Below, piece by piece: positions 1 to 5,345 of a DNA stretch of 6,706 bases. The stretch comes from an uncultured Lachnospiraceae bacterium. Its GTDB lineage: Bacteria > Bacillota > Clostridia > Lachnospirales > Lachnospiraceae. The DNA lies in assembly GCA_958422845.1 (NCBI GenBank), contig CATZPU010000065.1, positions 1 through 6,706 on the forward strand, given 5' to 3'. Each line of letters starts with the position of its first letter. Position 1 is the stretch's first letter. The notes under the pieces are model-generated. The model did not search any database. It was not told the DNA's origin and saw only the letters and a list, made by a program, of their open reading frames with translations. Made by a program: the position numbers and the translations under genes.

Positions 1-551
1 ACGGGAGTCAGCGTCCCCTTTCAGCTTCCTGGACAGTCACAGGCAGCGGAGCGTTTGTACTTGCCGCCAAGGGCGGTCATGTGAGGATAACGGGAGTGAC
101 GCCGGGGCGTATCGTAGATATGGGAATCAAAGACAATATGAATATGGGTGCGTGTATGGCTCCGGCAGCATGCGATACGATCTACCAGAATCTGATGGAT
201 TTCAACAGGCAGCCCGGTGATTATGACAGGATCATCACAGGCGATCTCGGAAGTATCGGACAGAGGATCGTGATCGATCTTCTAAAAGAGAAGGGTTTTG
301 ACATTTCTGCGCAGCATATGGACTGCGGCATCGAGATATATGACGCAGAAAAGCAGGATACGCATGCAGGAGGAAGCGGCTGCGGGTGCAGCGCCGTTGT
401 ACTGGCGGCGATGATCCTGCCCCGCTTGCGAAAAGGCGTGTGGAAGCGCGTGCTCTTCGTACCGACAGGAGCGCTTTTGTCGAAAGTCAGTTTCAATGAG
501 GGGCAGACGATACCGGGGATCGCTCATGCGGTCGTGCTGGAGCACTGTTAG
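1..551 (+). CDS. spoVAD: Stage V sporulation protein AD, C-terminal half (5' end outside window)
   Basis: This is the last 182 codons of SpoVAD; the first full codon begins at base 3 and the stop is TAG at 549-551. The family is about 335-340 residues long, so roughly the N-terminal half is missing. SpoVAD is a thiolase-fold protein on the spore inner membrane. It binds dipicolinic acid and works with SpoVAC and SpoVAE to load it into the developing spore and release it at germination. Visible family motifs are SWTVTGSGAF near the left edge, GRIVDMGIKDNMNMGACMAP, ITGDLGSIGQ, DCGIEIYD, the glycine/cysteine-rich HAGGSGCGCSAVV, and a C-terminal GALLSKVSFNEGQTIPGIAH. The GTG at base 81 could be mistaken for a start, but the conserved frame continues upstream of it without a stop, so it is an internal valine. 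spoVAE follows on the same strand, as in known spoVA operons. These operons are forespore-expressed in Bacillus under sigma-G; the promoter would lie outside this window. Confidence 0.95.
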   Translation, partial: GSQRPLSASWTVTGSGAFVLAAKGGHVRITGVTPGRIVDMGIKDNMNMGACMAPAACDTIYQNLMDFNRQPGDYDRIITGDLGSIGQRIVIDLLKEKGFDISAQHMDCGIEIYDAEKQDTHAGGSGCGCSAVVLAAMILPRLRKGVWKRVLFVPTGALLSKVSFNEGQTIPGIAHAVVLEHC

Positions 552-585
552 TATGGCGAAGAGTCTGTTTTTGCTGTATTAGCGG

Positions 586-615
586 ACAGTGCGGCAGTCA
601 AGCGAGCTGCGCTGT
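586..615 (+). other. Possible mRNA hairpin between spoVAD and spoVAE
   Basis: Bases 586-595 can pair with 606-615 to form a ten-base-pair stem, two of the pairs being G-U, around a ten-base loop. No run of T follows, so it does not look like an intrinsic terminator. It ends only six bases before the Shine-Dalgarno of spoVAE, so it could affect mRNA stability or spoVAE translation. It may also be chance structure in an 84-base spacer. The pairing is read directly from the sequence; any function is a guess. Confidence 0.3.
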
Positions 616-635
616 ACCAGAAAGGAGACGGTCAG

Positions 636-995
636 ATGGACTATATACGTGCTTTTTTAGTAGGAGGGCTGATCTGCGCGCTTGTGCAGATCTTATTGGA
701 AAAAACAAAGCTGCTGCCGGGGCGGATCATGGTGATCCTCGTATGTCTGGGGGCGGTGCTCGGCTCAGTAGGGCTTTACGATAAGCTGATCGACTTTGCG
801 GGAGCAGGCGCATCTGTACCTCTGCCGGGATTTGGAAATGCGCTCTGGAAGGGCGTAAAAGAAGCGGTCGATAAGCAGGGCGTGCTCGGACTTTTTCTCG
901 GAGGATTTAAGGCGGGCGCAGTCGGCACAAGCGCGGCGCTCATTTTTTCTTATCTGGCAAGCTGGGTATTTCAGCCAAAGATGAAGGATGAATAG
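636..995 (+). CDS. spoVAE: Stage V sporulation protein AE (SpoVAEb type)
   Basis: This encodes a complete 119-residue integral membrane protein of the SpoVAE family, a component of the channel that moves dipicolinic acid across the spore inner membrane. Hydrophobic segments lie at about residues 5-22, 30-48 and 87-112. The family signature GAGASVPLPGFG is at residues 56-67, in the loop after the second segment. The N-terminal GGLICALVQILLEKTKLLPGR also matches the SpoVAEb type; the family's other, SpoVAEa-like paralogue does not show this pattern. Length is normal for the family. The ATG has a strong Shine-Dalgarno (AAAGGAG at 621-627) eight bases upstream. It lies 84 bases after spoVAD and should be in the same transcript. 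No intrinsic terminator is visible after its stop: an inverted repeat GTGCGCAC at 1004-1011 has no loop and is followed by A, not T. Confidence 0.95.
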   Translation: MDYIRAFLVGGLICALVQILLEKTKLLPGRIMVILVCLGAVLGSVGLYDKLIDFAGAGASVPLPGFGNALWKGVKEAVDKQGVLGLFLGGFKAGAVGTSAALIFSYLASWVFQPKMKDE

Positions 996-1021
996 GAGAA
1001 AATGTGCGCACGAAAAAAATG

Positions 1022-1051
1022 TTGGATATTTTAAAAAAATGATGATATTAT
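1022..1051 (+). promoter_or_regulatory. Candidate sigma-A promoter for the aspartokinase gene
   Basis: A TTGGAT hexamer at 1022-1027 and TATTAT at 1046-1051 are separated by 18 bases of AT-rich DNA, a fair match to the vegetative TTGACA/TATAAT consensus. Transcription would start near 1058, giving a leader of about 44 bases before the ATG at 1102. Such a leader is too short for a lysine riboswitch or T-box. The region 996-1101 is the most AT-rich non-coding stretch in the window, which helps the call but also raises the chance of a false match. Confidence 0.45.
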
Positions 1052-1101
1052 TGTTGGAGCATAAGTACGAATGAATAAGAGGTCTACACAGGAGAAAGAC
1101 A

Positions 1102-2424
1102 ATGGGAAAAGAGCAGACAATCGTAGCAAAATTCGGCGGAAGCTCTCTGGCGGACGCCGGACAGTTTCGGAAAGTAAAGGAGATTCTGCGTCAGAATCCG
1201 GCGAGAAGATATGTGGTCCCATCTGCTCCGGGAAAGCGGAGCAGGGAGGATGTGAAGGTCACGGACCTTCTGTATGAATGTTATGAAAAGGCGAGCCGTG
1301 GGGAGGAGTACCGCACGGTTCTTGAAAAAATACGCGCAAGGTATCAGGAGATTATCGACGAGCTTAAGCTGTCAGTCAGTCTTGAGGAAGAGTTTGAGAT
1401 CATGGAGCAGGCGTTTTTAAACCGTGCGGGGGAGAAGTATGCCGCTTCACGCGGGGAATATTTAAACGGTATCCTTCTGGCGGATTTTCTCGGATATGAG
1501 TTCATTGATTCGGCAGAGGTGATACGTTTTGACCGCAACGGCAATTTTGAAAGTGAGAGAACGAACTTCTTTTTGAGCGACAGGCTCGTCAATATTGAGC
1601 GTGCGGTGATTCCGGGATTTTACGGCGCGGACGACGCCGGAAATATACATACGTTTTCAAGGGGAGGCTCTGATGTAACGGGTGCGCTCGTAGCGCGCGC
1701 CGTCTGCGCCGATCTGTATGAGAACTGGACGGACGTATCGGGCTTTTTGCTGACGGACCCGTCGATCGTCGATCATCCGAAAAAGATCGACATTATGACG
1801 TACTCGGAGCTTCGCGAGCTTTCCTACCGCGGGGCGACTGTGCTGCATGAGGAAGCGGTCTTTCCGGTAAGAAGAGAAGGGATCTCCATACATATCCGCA
1901 ATACGAACCGACCGGAGGAAAAAGGAACACTGATATGCAGCAGCATCGCGCCGGAGGACGAGGTGCCGATCACAGGCATTGCGGGCAAGCAGAATTTCGT
2001 TGCGATCAGTATTGCAAAGAACAGAATGAACGCGCAGGTGGGCTTCTGCAAAAGGCTTCTGGAGGCGTTTGAAGAGAATCATATCGCATTTGAACATATG
2101 CCGTCCGGTATCGATACGATCTGCGTCATTCTCGCAAAGGATGTTTATCTGGAAAAGAAAGAGGCGGTCATGGCGTCGCTTGACCGTCTGCTTGCGCCCG
2201 ATAAGATCAGTGTGGATGAAGATATGGCGCTTGTCACAGTCGTCGGCAAAGGCATGCGCTCTGTCTGCGGTATTGCCGCAAAGTTTTTTACTGCGCTCGG
2301 CGATGCGTCGGTGAATATCAAAATGATCGATATGGGATCGAATGAGATCAACTGTACGGTCGGAGTATCGAATCAGGACTTTGAGAAGGCGATACGTGCG
2401 CTGTATTATGCGCTCGCGGCATAA
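1102..2424 (+). CDS. lysC: Aspartokinase, monofunctional, with C-terminal ACT domains
   Basis: Aspartate kinase transfers phosphate from ATP to L-aspartate to give aspartyl-4-phosphate, the committed step to lysine, threonine, methionine, diaminopimelate and dipicolinate. The 440-residue protein has the amino-acid-kinase domain at about 6-280. It contains KFGGSS (10-15), SAPGKR (41-46), SRGE (116-119, substrate-binding region), FSRGGSDVTG (185-194), WTDVSGFLLTDP (209-220) and MTYSELRELSYRGATVLHEE (232-251). Two ACT regulatory domains follow at about 290-365 and 376-440, the second with the effector-loop region VNIKMIDMGSNEIN (404-417). Length and the SAPGKR and FSRGGSD motifs resemble Bacillus YclM (aspartokinase III) more than DapG or the two-subunit LysC. 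The ATG has AGGAG at 1090-1094, seven bases upstream. All core motifs are intact. Which amino acid inhibits it cannot be read from sequence. It has a candidate promoter of its own and ends 41 bases before mrpE without a visible terminator. Confidence 0.96.
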   Translation: MGKEQTIVAKFGGSSLADAGQFRKVKEILRQNPARRYVVPSAPGKRSREDVKVTDLLYECYEKASRGEEYRTVLEKIRARYQEIIDELKLSVSLEEEFEIMEQAFLNRAGEKYAASRGEYLNGILLADFLGYEFIDSAEVIRFDRNGNFESERTNFFLSDRLVNIERAVIPGFYGADDAGNIHTFSRGGSDVTGALVARAVCADLYENWTDVSGFLLTDPSIVDHPKKIDIMTYSELRELSYRGATVLHEEAVFPVRREGISIHIRNTNRPEEKGTLICSSIAPEDEVPITGIAGKQNFVAISIAKNRMNAQVGFCKRLLEAFEENHIAFEHMPSGIDTICVILAKDVYLEKKEAVMASLDRLLAPDKISVDEDMALVTVVGKGMRSVCGIAAKFFTALGDASVNIKMIDMGSNEINCTVGVSNQDFEKAIRALYYALAA

Positions 2425-2453
2425 AAACACACAATACGATTCTGGTGCAATTC

Positions 2454-2458
2454 GGAGG
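2454..2458 (+). promoter_or_regulatory. Ribosome binding site that decides the mrpE start
   Basis: GGAGG lies seven bases before the ATG at 2466. An in-frame GTG at 2445 would put this site inside the coding region and has no Shine-Dalgarno of its own, so the ATG is the better start. Confidence 0.8.
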
Positions 2459-2465
2459 TATAAAA

Positions 2466-2930
2466 ATGTTTCTTTTGTTTTTTGCGTTATGGGTGATCTT
2501 TAACGGAAAAATCACGCTTGAGATCTGCCTGTTCGGCATCGTGATCTCTGCGGCGATATTCGCATTTATATGTAAGTTTATGGATTATGGAATTGCGAAG
2601 GAGATCGCAGTCATAAAAAGGAGCGGGAGGTTTATCCGCTACTGCTGTGTATTAGTAAAAGAGATCGTCAAAGCCAACTTTGCGGTCATGCATATGATTC
2701 TTTCAGAGCGCGAGGAGATAGAGCCCGCGCTCGTAAGTTTTCATTCCGGTATGAAAACGTCGACAGGAAAAGCGTTTCTTGCAAATGCGATCACGCTGAC
2801 TCCCGGAACGATCACGGTCAGTCTGGAGGGCGATGAATACCTGATACACTGTCTTGACGAGAGCCTTGCCGTGGGGATCGACGATTCTGTATTTGAAAAG
2901 CTTCTAAGAGAGATGGAGGGAGAGATATGA
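2466..2930 (+). CDS. mrpE: Na+/H+ antiporter subunit E (MrpE/MnhE/MbhA family)
   Basis: This encodes a 154-residue membrane protein of the MnhE family, a small accessory subunit needed for assembly or activity of Mrp-type cation/proton antiporters in the cytoplasmic membrane. The N-terminal 37 residues are strongly hydrophobic and a third hydrophobic segment spans about 60-80. The soluble C-terminal part carries the family signature NAITLTPGTITV (107-118) followed by EGDEYLIHCLD. Length is typical of the family. It opens a seven-gene run and its stop overlaps the mrpF start as ATGA, implying translational coupling. It begins 41 bases after lysC. No promoter is evident in that gap, so transcription may come from lysC or from a site inside the end of lysC. 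Confidence 0.94.
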   Translation: MFLLFFALWVIFNGKITLEICLFGIVISAAIFAFICKFMDYGIAKEIAVIKRSGRFIRYCCVLVKEIVKANFAVMHMILSEREEIEPALVSFHSGMKTSTGKAFLANAITLTPGTITVSLEGDEYLIHCLDESLAVGIDDSVFEKLLREMEGEI

Positions 2931-3259
2931 GCAGAGGAGTGGCAGGACTTTCGCAGGCGTATAACGTACTGTTTACGGCGGCACTGATCTTTCTTGCCGT
3001 GATGACGATTCTCTGTCTGATTCGGGCGATCATCGGGCCGAAGATCGCGGACCGTATCGTTGCGGTCAATATGATGGGTACGATGGTCATGGTCATTATT
3101 GCAATTCTGGCGCTGATGCTTCGGGAAGGGTATCTGGCGGACATATGTCTGATCTATGCGATGATCAGTTTTCTGGCGGTTATTGTTCTTACAAAGGTAT
3201 ACATGGGTGTGTACCGCCGCAAAAAGATGGAGGAGGAAAAAGAAAATGGCAGTGATTGA
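2927..3259 (+). CDS. mrpF: Na+/H+ antiporter subunit F (MrpF/MnhF/MbhB family)
   Basis: This encodes a 110-residue protein with three predicted membrane helices at about 14-35, 48-66 and 69-95. The family signature GPKIADRIVAVNMMGT is at residues 37-52, and YLADICLIYAMISFLAV follows in helix 3. MrpF is a small membrane subunit of the Mrp complex, implicated with its neighbours in coupling cation and proton movement. The start codon overlaps the mrpE stop by four bases, and GGAGGG at 2915-2920 is six bases upstream. The charged C-terminus (about RRKKMEEEKENGSD) is encoded partly by the Shine-Dalgarno of mrpG, whose ATG lies 14 bases inside this gene. Confidence 0.94.
   Translation: MSRGVAGLSQAYNVLFTAALIFLAVMTILCLIRAIIGPKIADRIVAVNMMGTMVMVIIAILALMLREGYLADICLIYAMISFLAVIVLTKVYMGVYRRKKMEEEKENGSD
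3229..3236 (+). promoter_or_regulatory. Ribosome binding site that decides the mrpG start
   Basis: GGAGGAGG lies nine bases before the ATG at 3246. The frame is open back to about 3183, but the upstream extension reads as a basic, non-conserved sequence opposite the conserved helix 3 of mrpF. The conserved MrpG sequence begins at 3246. Confidence 0.85.
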
Positions 3260-3722
3260 GTGGGTTCGCTTCCTTGCGGGAGCTTTTTTGCTTCTTTTCG
3301 GGCTTTCGATATTTGCGATCGAGATGGTAGGCGTATTCCGTTTCAAATACGTACTGAACAGGATGCATGCCGCGGCCATGGGAGACACGCTTGGGATCGG
3401 ATTTTCACTGGCAGGCCTGATCGTAATGAACGGTTTTAATTTTACTTCCCTGAAGCTGTTTCTCGTCATTGTGTTTCTCTGGTTCGCGTCTCCCGTTTCT
3501 TCCCATCTGATCGCGCGCCTTGAGGTGACGACAGATGAAGAGCCGCAGAAGCATTACAGCAATATGACGATCAAAGAGGCGCATGCGCACTTTGCATCGC
3601 AGGAACGTACGCAGGGCGACAAAACGAGCGCGGATTCTGTATATGAGGCGTCGCAGGGAAACATGTCGGATGGGAATGCATATGTGCCGCATACAAAGGC
3701 AGATAAGAAGGAGGAAATGTAA
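3246..3722 (+). CDS. mrpG: Na+/H+ antiporter subunit G (MrpG/MnhG/MbhC family) with long polar tail
   Basis: This encodes a 158-residue protein. The first ~91 residues are a normal MnhG domain with hydrophobic helices at about 7-29, 46-64 and 68-88. They include the signature FKYVLNRMHAAAMGDTLG (33-50) and the closing PVSSHLIARLE (83-93). MrpG is an integral subunit of the Mrp antiporter. Residues 92-158 form a hydrophilic tail of 67 residues, rich in acidic, lysine, serine and glutamine residues, with no motif I recognise. Family members are usually about 100-130 residues, so this tail is longer than usual. The gene overlaps mrpF by 14 bases and is one base from the next gene. The last codons (KKEEM) contain the Shine-Dalgarno of that gene. 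Confidence 0.92.
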   Translation: MAVIEWVRFLAGAFLLLFGLSIFAIEMVGVFRFKYVLNRMHAAAMGDTLGIGFSLAGLIVMNGFNFTSLKLFLVIVFLWFASPVSSHLIARLEVTTDEEPQKHYSNMTIKEAHAHFASQERTQGDKTSADSVYEASQGNMSDGNAYVPHTKADKKEEM

Positions 3723-3723
3723 T

Positions 3724-4026
3724 ATGCAGGTGTTTACATATATTTTGCTCGGATTTCTGGTGATCTGCGCAGTGTCGGTAAGCTTGTCAAAAAATCTGCT
3801 GAACTCAGTTCTTATTTTTATGTCGTACAGTCTGATTATGTCGATCATCTGGATCTTACTGGAATCGCCGGATCTGGCGATCACAGAGGCGGCGGTAGGA
3901 GCAGGCATTACGAGCCTGCTGTTTTTTCTGACGCTGAAGAAGATCCATGCGATGATAAAATCAGATAAGCCAAAAGAGGAGGAAGAGAAAAAGGATGAGC
4001 AGGAAGATTCCGCAGGAACAGTATGA
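3724..4026 (+). CDS. mbhD: DUF4040 / MbhD-type subunit (equivalent to part of the MrpA C-terminus)
   Basis: This encodes a 100-residue protein with three hydrophobic helices at about 3-21, 26-46 and 53-73. The region ESPDLAITEAAVGAGITSLL (47-66), with acidic residues E47, D50 and E55 in or near the membrane, is characteristic of the MbhD/DUF4040 family. That family corresponds to a segment of the C-terminal extension of MrpA in classical antiporters, and in the archaeal hydrogenase complex it is the separate subunit MbhD. Conserved acidic residues there are thought to lie on the ion pathway. The last ~20 residues are a highly charged tail (KPKEEEEKKDEQEDSAG). AAGGAGG at 3708-3714 is nine bases before the ATG. 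The frame is open further upstream, but that part is arginine-rich and lies over the mrpG tail, so I exclude it. The end overlaps the next gene by 32 bases. Confidence 0.88.
   Translation: MQVFTYILLGFLVICAVSVSLSKNLLNSVLIFMSYSLIMSIIWILLESPDLAITEAAVGAGITSLLFFLTLKKIHAMIKSDKPKEEEEKKDEQEDSAGTV
3976..3982 (+). promoter_or_regulatory. Ribosome binding site of the MbhE-MnhB fusion gene, long spacing
   Basis: GAGGAGG is 12 bases before the ATG at 3995, longer than the 6-9 bases seen for the other genes of this operon. It lies inside the glutamate run that ends the MbhD gene. No better-placed start is seen: the next in-frame ATG, at 4097, has no Shine-Dalgarno. Confidence 0.6.
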
Positions 4027-4966
4027 AAAGACACGTTCCTATAAAATAAAGCAGTGGTTTGACGGCTCGGAGGATCTGTATCTTGGCAATCTTGAGATGG
4101 AGCCGCAGAAGCTGTATGAAGAGACGCGCAGACAGCGGCGCAGGAGGGAAAAAGAAAAAGCACGCGCAGTAGAGCGTGTTTATGATACGGAGCGAAATGC
4201 AGAGCTGCGCATCTTTCAGAAGATATACCGCGGCTTTTCTATTTTGTTCTGTGTTTTTCTGGTGCTGATGCTTTTGATCGCCGTGTCGCATCTGCCGACG
4301 GTCGGAAGTACGGATAAGCCGGCGAATAACGAGGTGGCGCAGCGTTATATAGAGGACGGTCTTCAGGAAACGGGAGCCGTGAATATCGTGACAGGTATGA
4401 TCCTTGATTACCGCGCGTTCGATACGCTGGGAGAGTCGCACGTACTGTTCGTTGCGACTTGTACGGTACTGATCCTTTTGAGGCGCGATGAAAAGAAGAG
4501 AAAAGATGGGGAAGAGGCAGAAGCAGAACAGGATTTTCTGTACGAGCCAAAAGATGATGTGATACTCCAGACAGTTGCGAAGATTCTTGTGCCCCCTATC
4601 GTTATTTTTGGTATTTACGTGATACTCGGCGGTCATCTGGGACCGGGCGGAGGCTTTTCCGGCGGCGCTATTATCGGCGCAGGGCTGATTCTGTACCTGA
4701 ATGCGTTCGGATTTGAAAAGACGGAGCGGTTTTTTAAAGCGTCTACGTACAAAAAGCTCAGCTTTACGGCGCTTGCCTGCTATACATTTTCCAAATGCTA
4801 CTCGTTTTACACAGGCGCAAATCATATCGAGAGCGTGATTCCGCTCGGAACTCCGGGCGCAATCCTAAGCAGCGGGCTGATTTTGATCCTGAATATCTGT
4901 GTCGGCATCGTTGTGGCGGGAACCATGTATACGTTTTACGTTATGTTCAGAAAGGGAGGATATTGA
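3995..4966 (+). CDS. mrpB: Fused MbhE-like and MnhB (MrpB) antiporter subunit
   Basis: This encodes a 323-residue membrane protein joining two subunits that are separate in archaeal Mbh. Residues 1-78 are a charged, cytoplasmic-looking region with the basic stretch RRQRRRREKEKAR (45-57). A helix follows at about 79-99. Then comes an MbhE-like segment, equivalent to the extreme C-terminus of MrpA, with GAVNIVTGMILDYRAFDTLG (127-146) and a helix at 148-163. A charged linker (164-188) leads to an MnhB/MrpB domain at about 189-320, with helices near 193-211, 222-238, 255-270 and 290-317. Its signature is GGHLGPGGGFSGGAI (212-226). MrpB is a core membrane subunit of Mrp complexes. The start lies 32 bases inside the MbhD gene, and the stop is one base before mrpC. 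The exact start is the least certain point; domain identity is firm for MnhB and good for MbhE. Confidence 0.9.
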   Translation: MSRKIPQEQYEKTRSYKIKQWFDGSEDLYLGNLEMEPQKLYEETRRQRRRREKEKARAVERVYDTERNAELRIFQKIYRGFSILFCVFLVLMLLIAVSHLPTVGSTDKPANNEVAQRYIEDGLQETGAVNIVTGMILDYRAFDTLGESHVLFVATCTVLILLRRDEKKRKDGEEAEAEQDFLYEPKDDVILQTVAKILVPPIVIFGIYVILGGHLGPGGGFSGGAIIGAGLILYLNAFGFEKTERFFKASTYKKLSFTALACYTFSKCYSFYTGANHIESVIPLGTPGAILSSGLILILNICVGIVVAGTMYTFYVMFRKGGY

Positions 4967-4967
4967 G

Positions 4968-5345
4968 ATGGATTTTTCAAATCTGATGAGCAATTACGAG
5001 GAAGCAGTCGCAATGATCCTGTTCGGAATCGGATTTTCCAACCTGCTTTTGCAGAAAAATCTGATCAAGAAGATCATCGGCTTTAATATTATGGATACTG
5101 CAATGTATCTGTTTCTTGCGCTGAAAGGCTACATAGCAGGCCGGAAGGCTCCGATCGTAGTAGACGGCATACAGAGCGTGGAGGCGTATATCAACCCGAT
5201 TCCGAGCGGTCTTGTGCTGACCGGTATCGTTGTTTCTGTCTCCGTAACAGCGCTCATGCTTTCTCTGACGATCCGTCTGTACCGCCGTTACCATACGCTG
5301 GACCTTGATAAGATCACGACGCAGCTTAAGAAGGAGGGACTGTGA
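4968..5345 (+). CDS. mrpC: Na+/H+ antiporter subunit C (MrpC/MnhC, NuoK-like)
   Basis: This encodes a 125-residue protein with three helices at about 12-29, 37-55 and 80-104, the NuoK fold shared by MrpC, MbhG and complex I subunit NuoK. Visible signatures are KKIIGFNIMDTAMYLFL (34-50) and the strongly conserved NPIPSGLVLTGIVVSVSVTA (76-95). The loop between helices 2 and 3 (about 57-75) carries the APIVVDG segment. In the complex it packs next to the MrpD ion-translocating subunit. The ATG at 4968 has GGGAGG at 4954-4959, eight bases upstream, and lies one base after the stop of the preceding gene. An upstream open frame exists but overlaps the conserved end of MnhB. The stop overlaps the mrpD start by one base (TGATG). 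Confidence 0.95.
   Translation: MDFSNLMSNYEEAVAMILFGIGFSNLLLQKNLIKKIIGFNIMDTAMYLFLALKGYIAGRKAPIVVDGIQSVEAYINPIPSGLVLTGIVVSVSVTALMLSLTIRLYRRYHTLDLDKITTQLKKEGL

Noticed and set aside
81..83. GTG at 81 as the start of a short 156-residue gene.
   Set aside because: Conserved SpoVAD sequence (SWTVTGSGAF and onward) is read in the same frame upstream to the window edge, so this is an internal codon.
1004..1011. Perfect palindrome GTGCGCAC after spoVAE as a terminator or operator.
   Set aside because: It has no loop and is followed by A rather than T on the coding strand. A single eight-base palindrome is not enough to call a regulator site.
1002..1034. Ten-codon open frame (MCARKKCWIF) with AGGAG just upstream, a possible leader peptide for the aspartokinase gene.
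   Set aside because: The Shine-Dalgarno spacing is only three bases, the peptide has no run of lysine or threonine codons typical of attenuation, no attenuator hairpin follows, and it lies upstream of the candidate promoter -10.
1657..2430. Long minus-strand open frame of 257 codons opposite the aspartokinase gene.
   Set aside because: It lies entirely opposite a gene with well-conserved kinase and ACT motifs, its translation is arginine/histidine/aspartate-rich with no recognisable domain, and there is no convincing ribosome binding site. It is a shadow of the real gene.
2741..3469. Minus-strand open frame of 242 codons across mrpE, mrpF and mrpG.
   Set aside because: It crosses three well-supported + strand genes, shows no domain, and has a low-complexity His/Asn/Arg-rich translation.
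3985..4026. Programmed frameshift joining the MbhD gene to the MbhE-MnhB gene at the A-run near 3988-3992.
   Set aside because: The downstream gene is in the +1 frame relative to MbhD, so the usual -1 slip would not reach it. The run does not form a proper slippery heptamer in frame, and the downstream gene has its own GAGGAGG and ATG.
3908..4825. Minus-strand open frame of 305 codons opposite the MbhD and MbhE-MnhB genes.
   Set aside because: It is a shadow of conserved membrane-protein genes on the + strand, and its composition is atypical, with long arginine/lysine/cysteine-rich runs.
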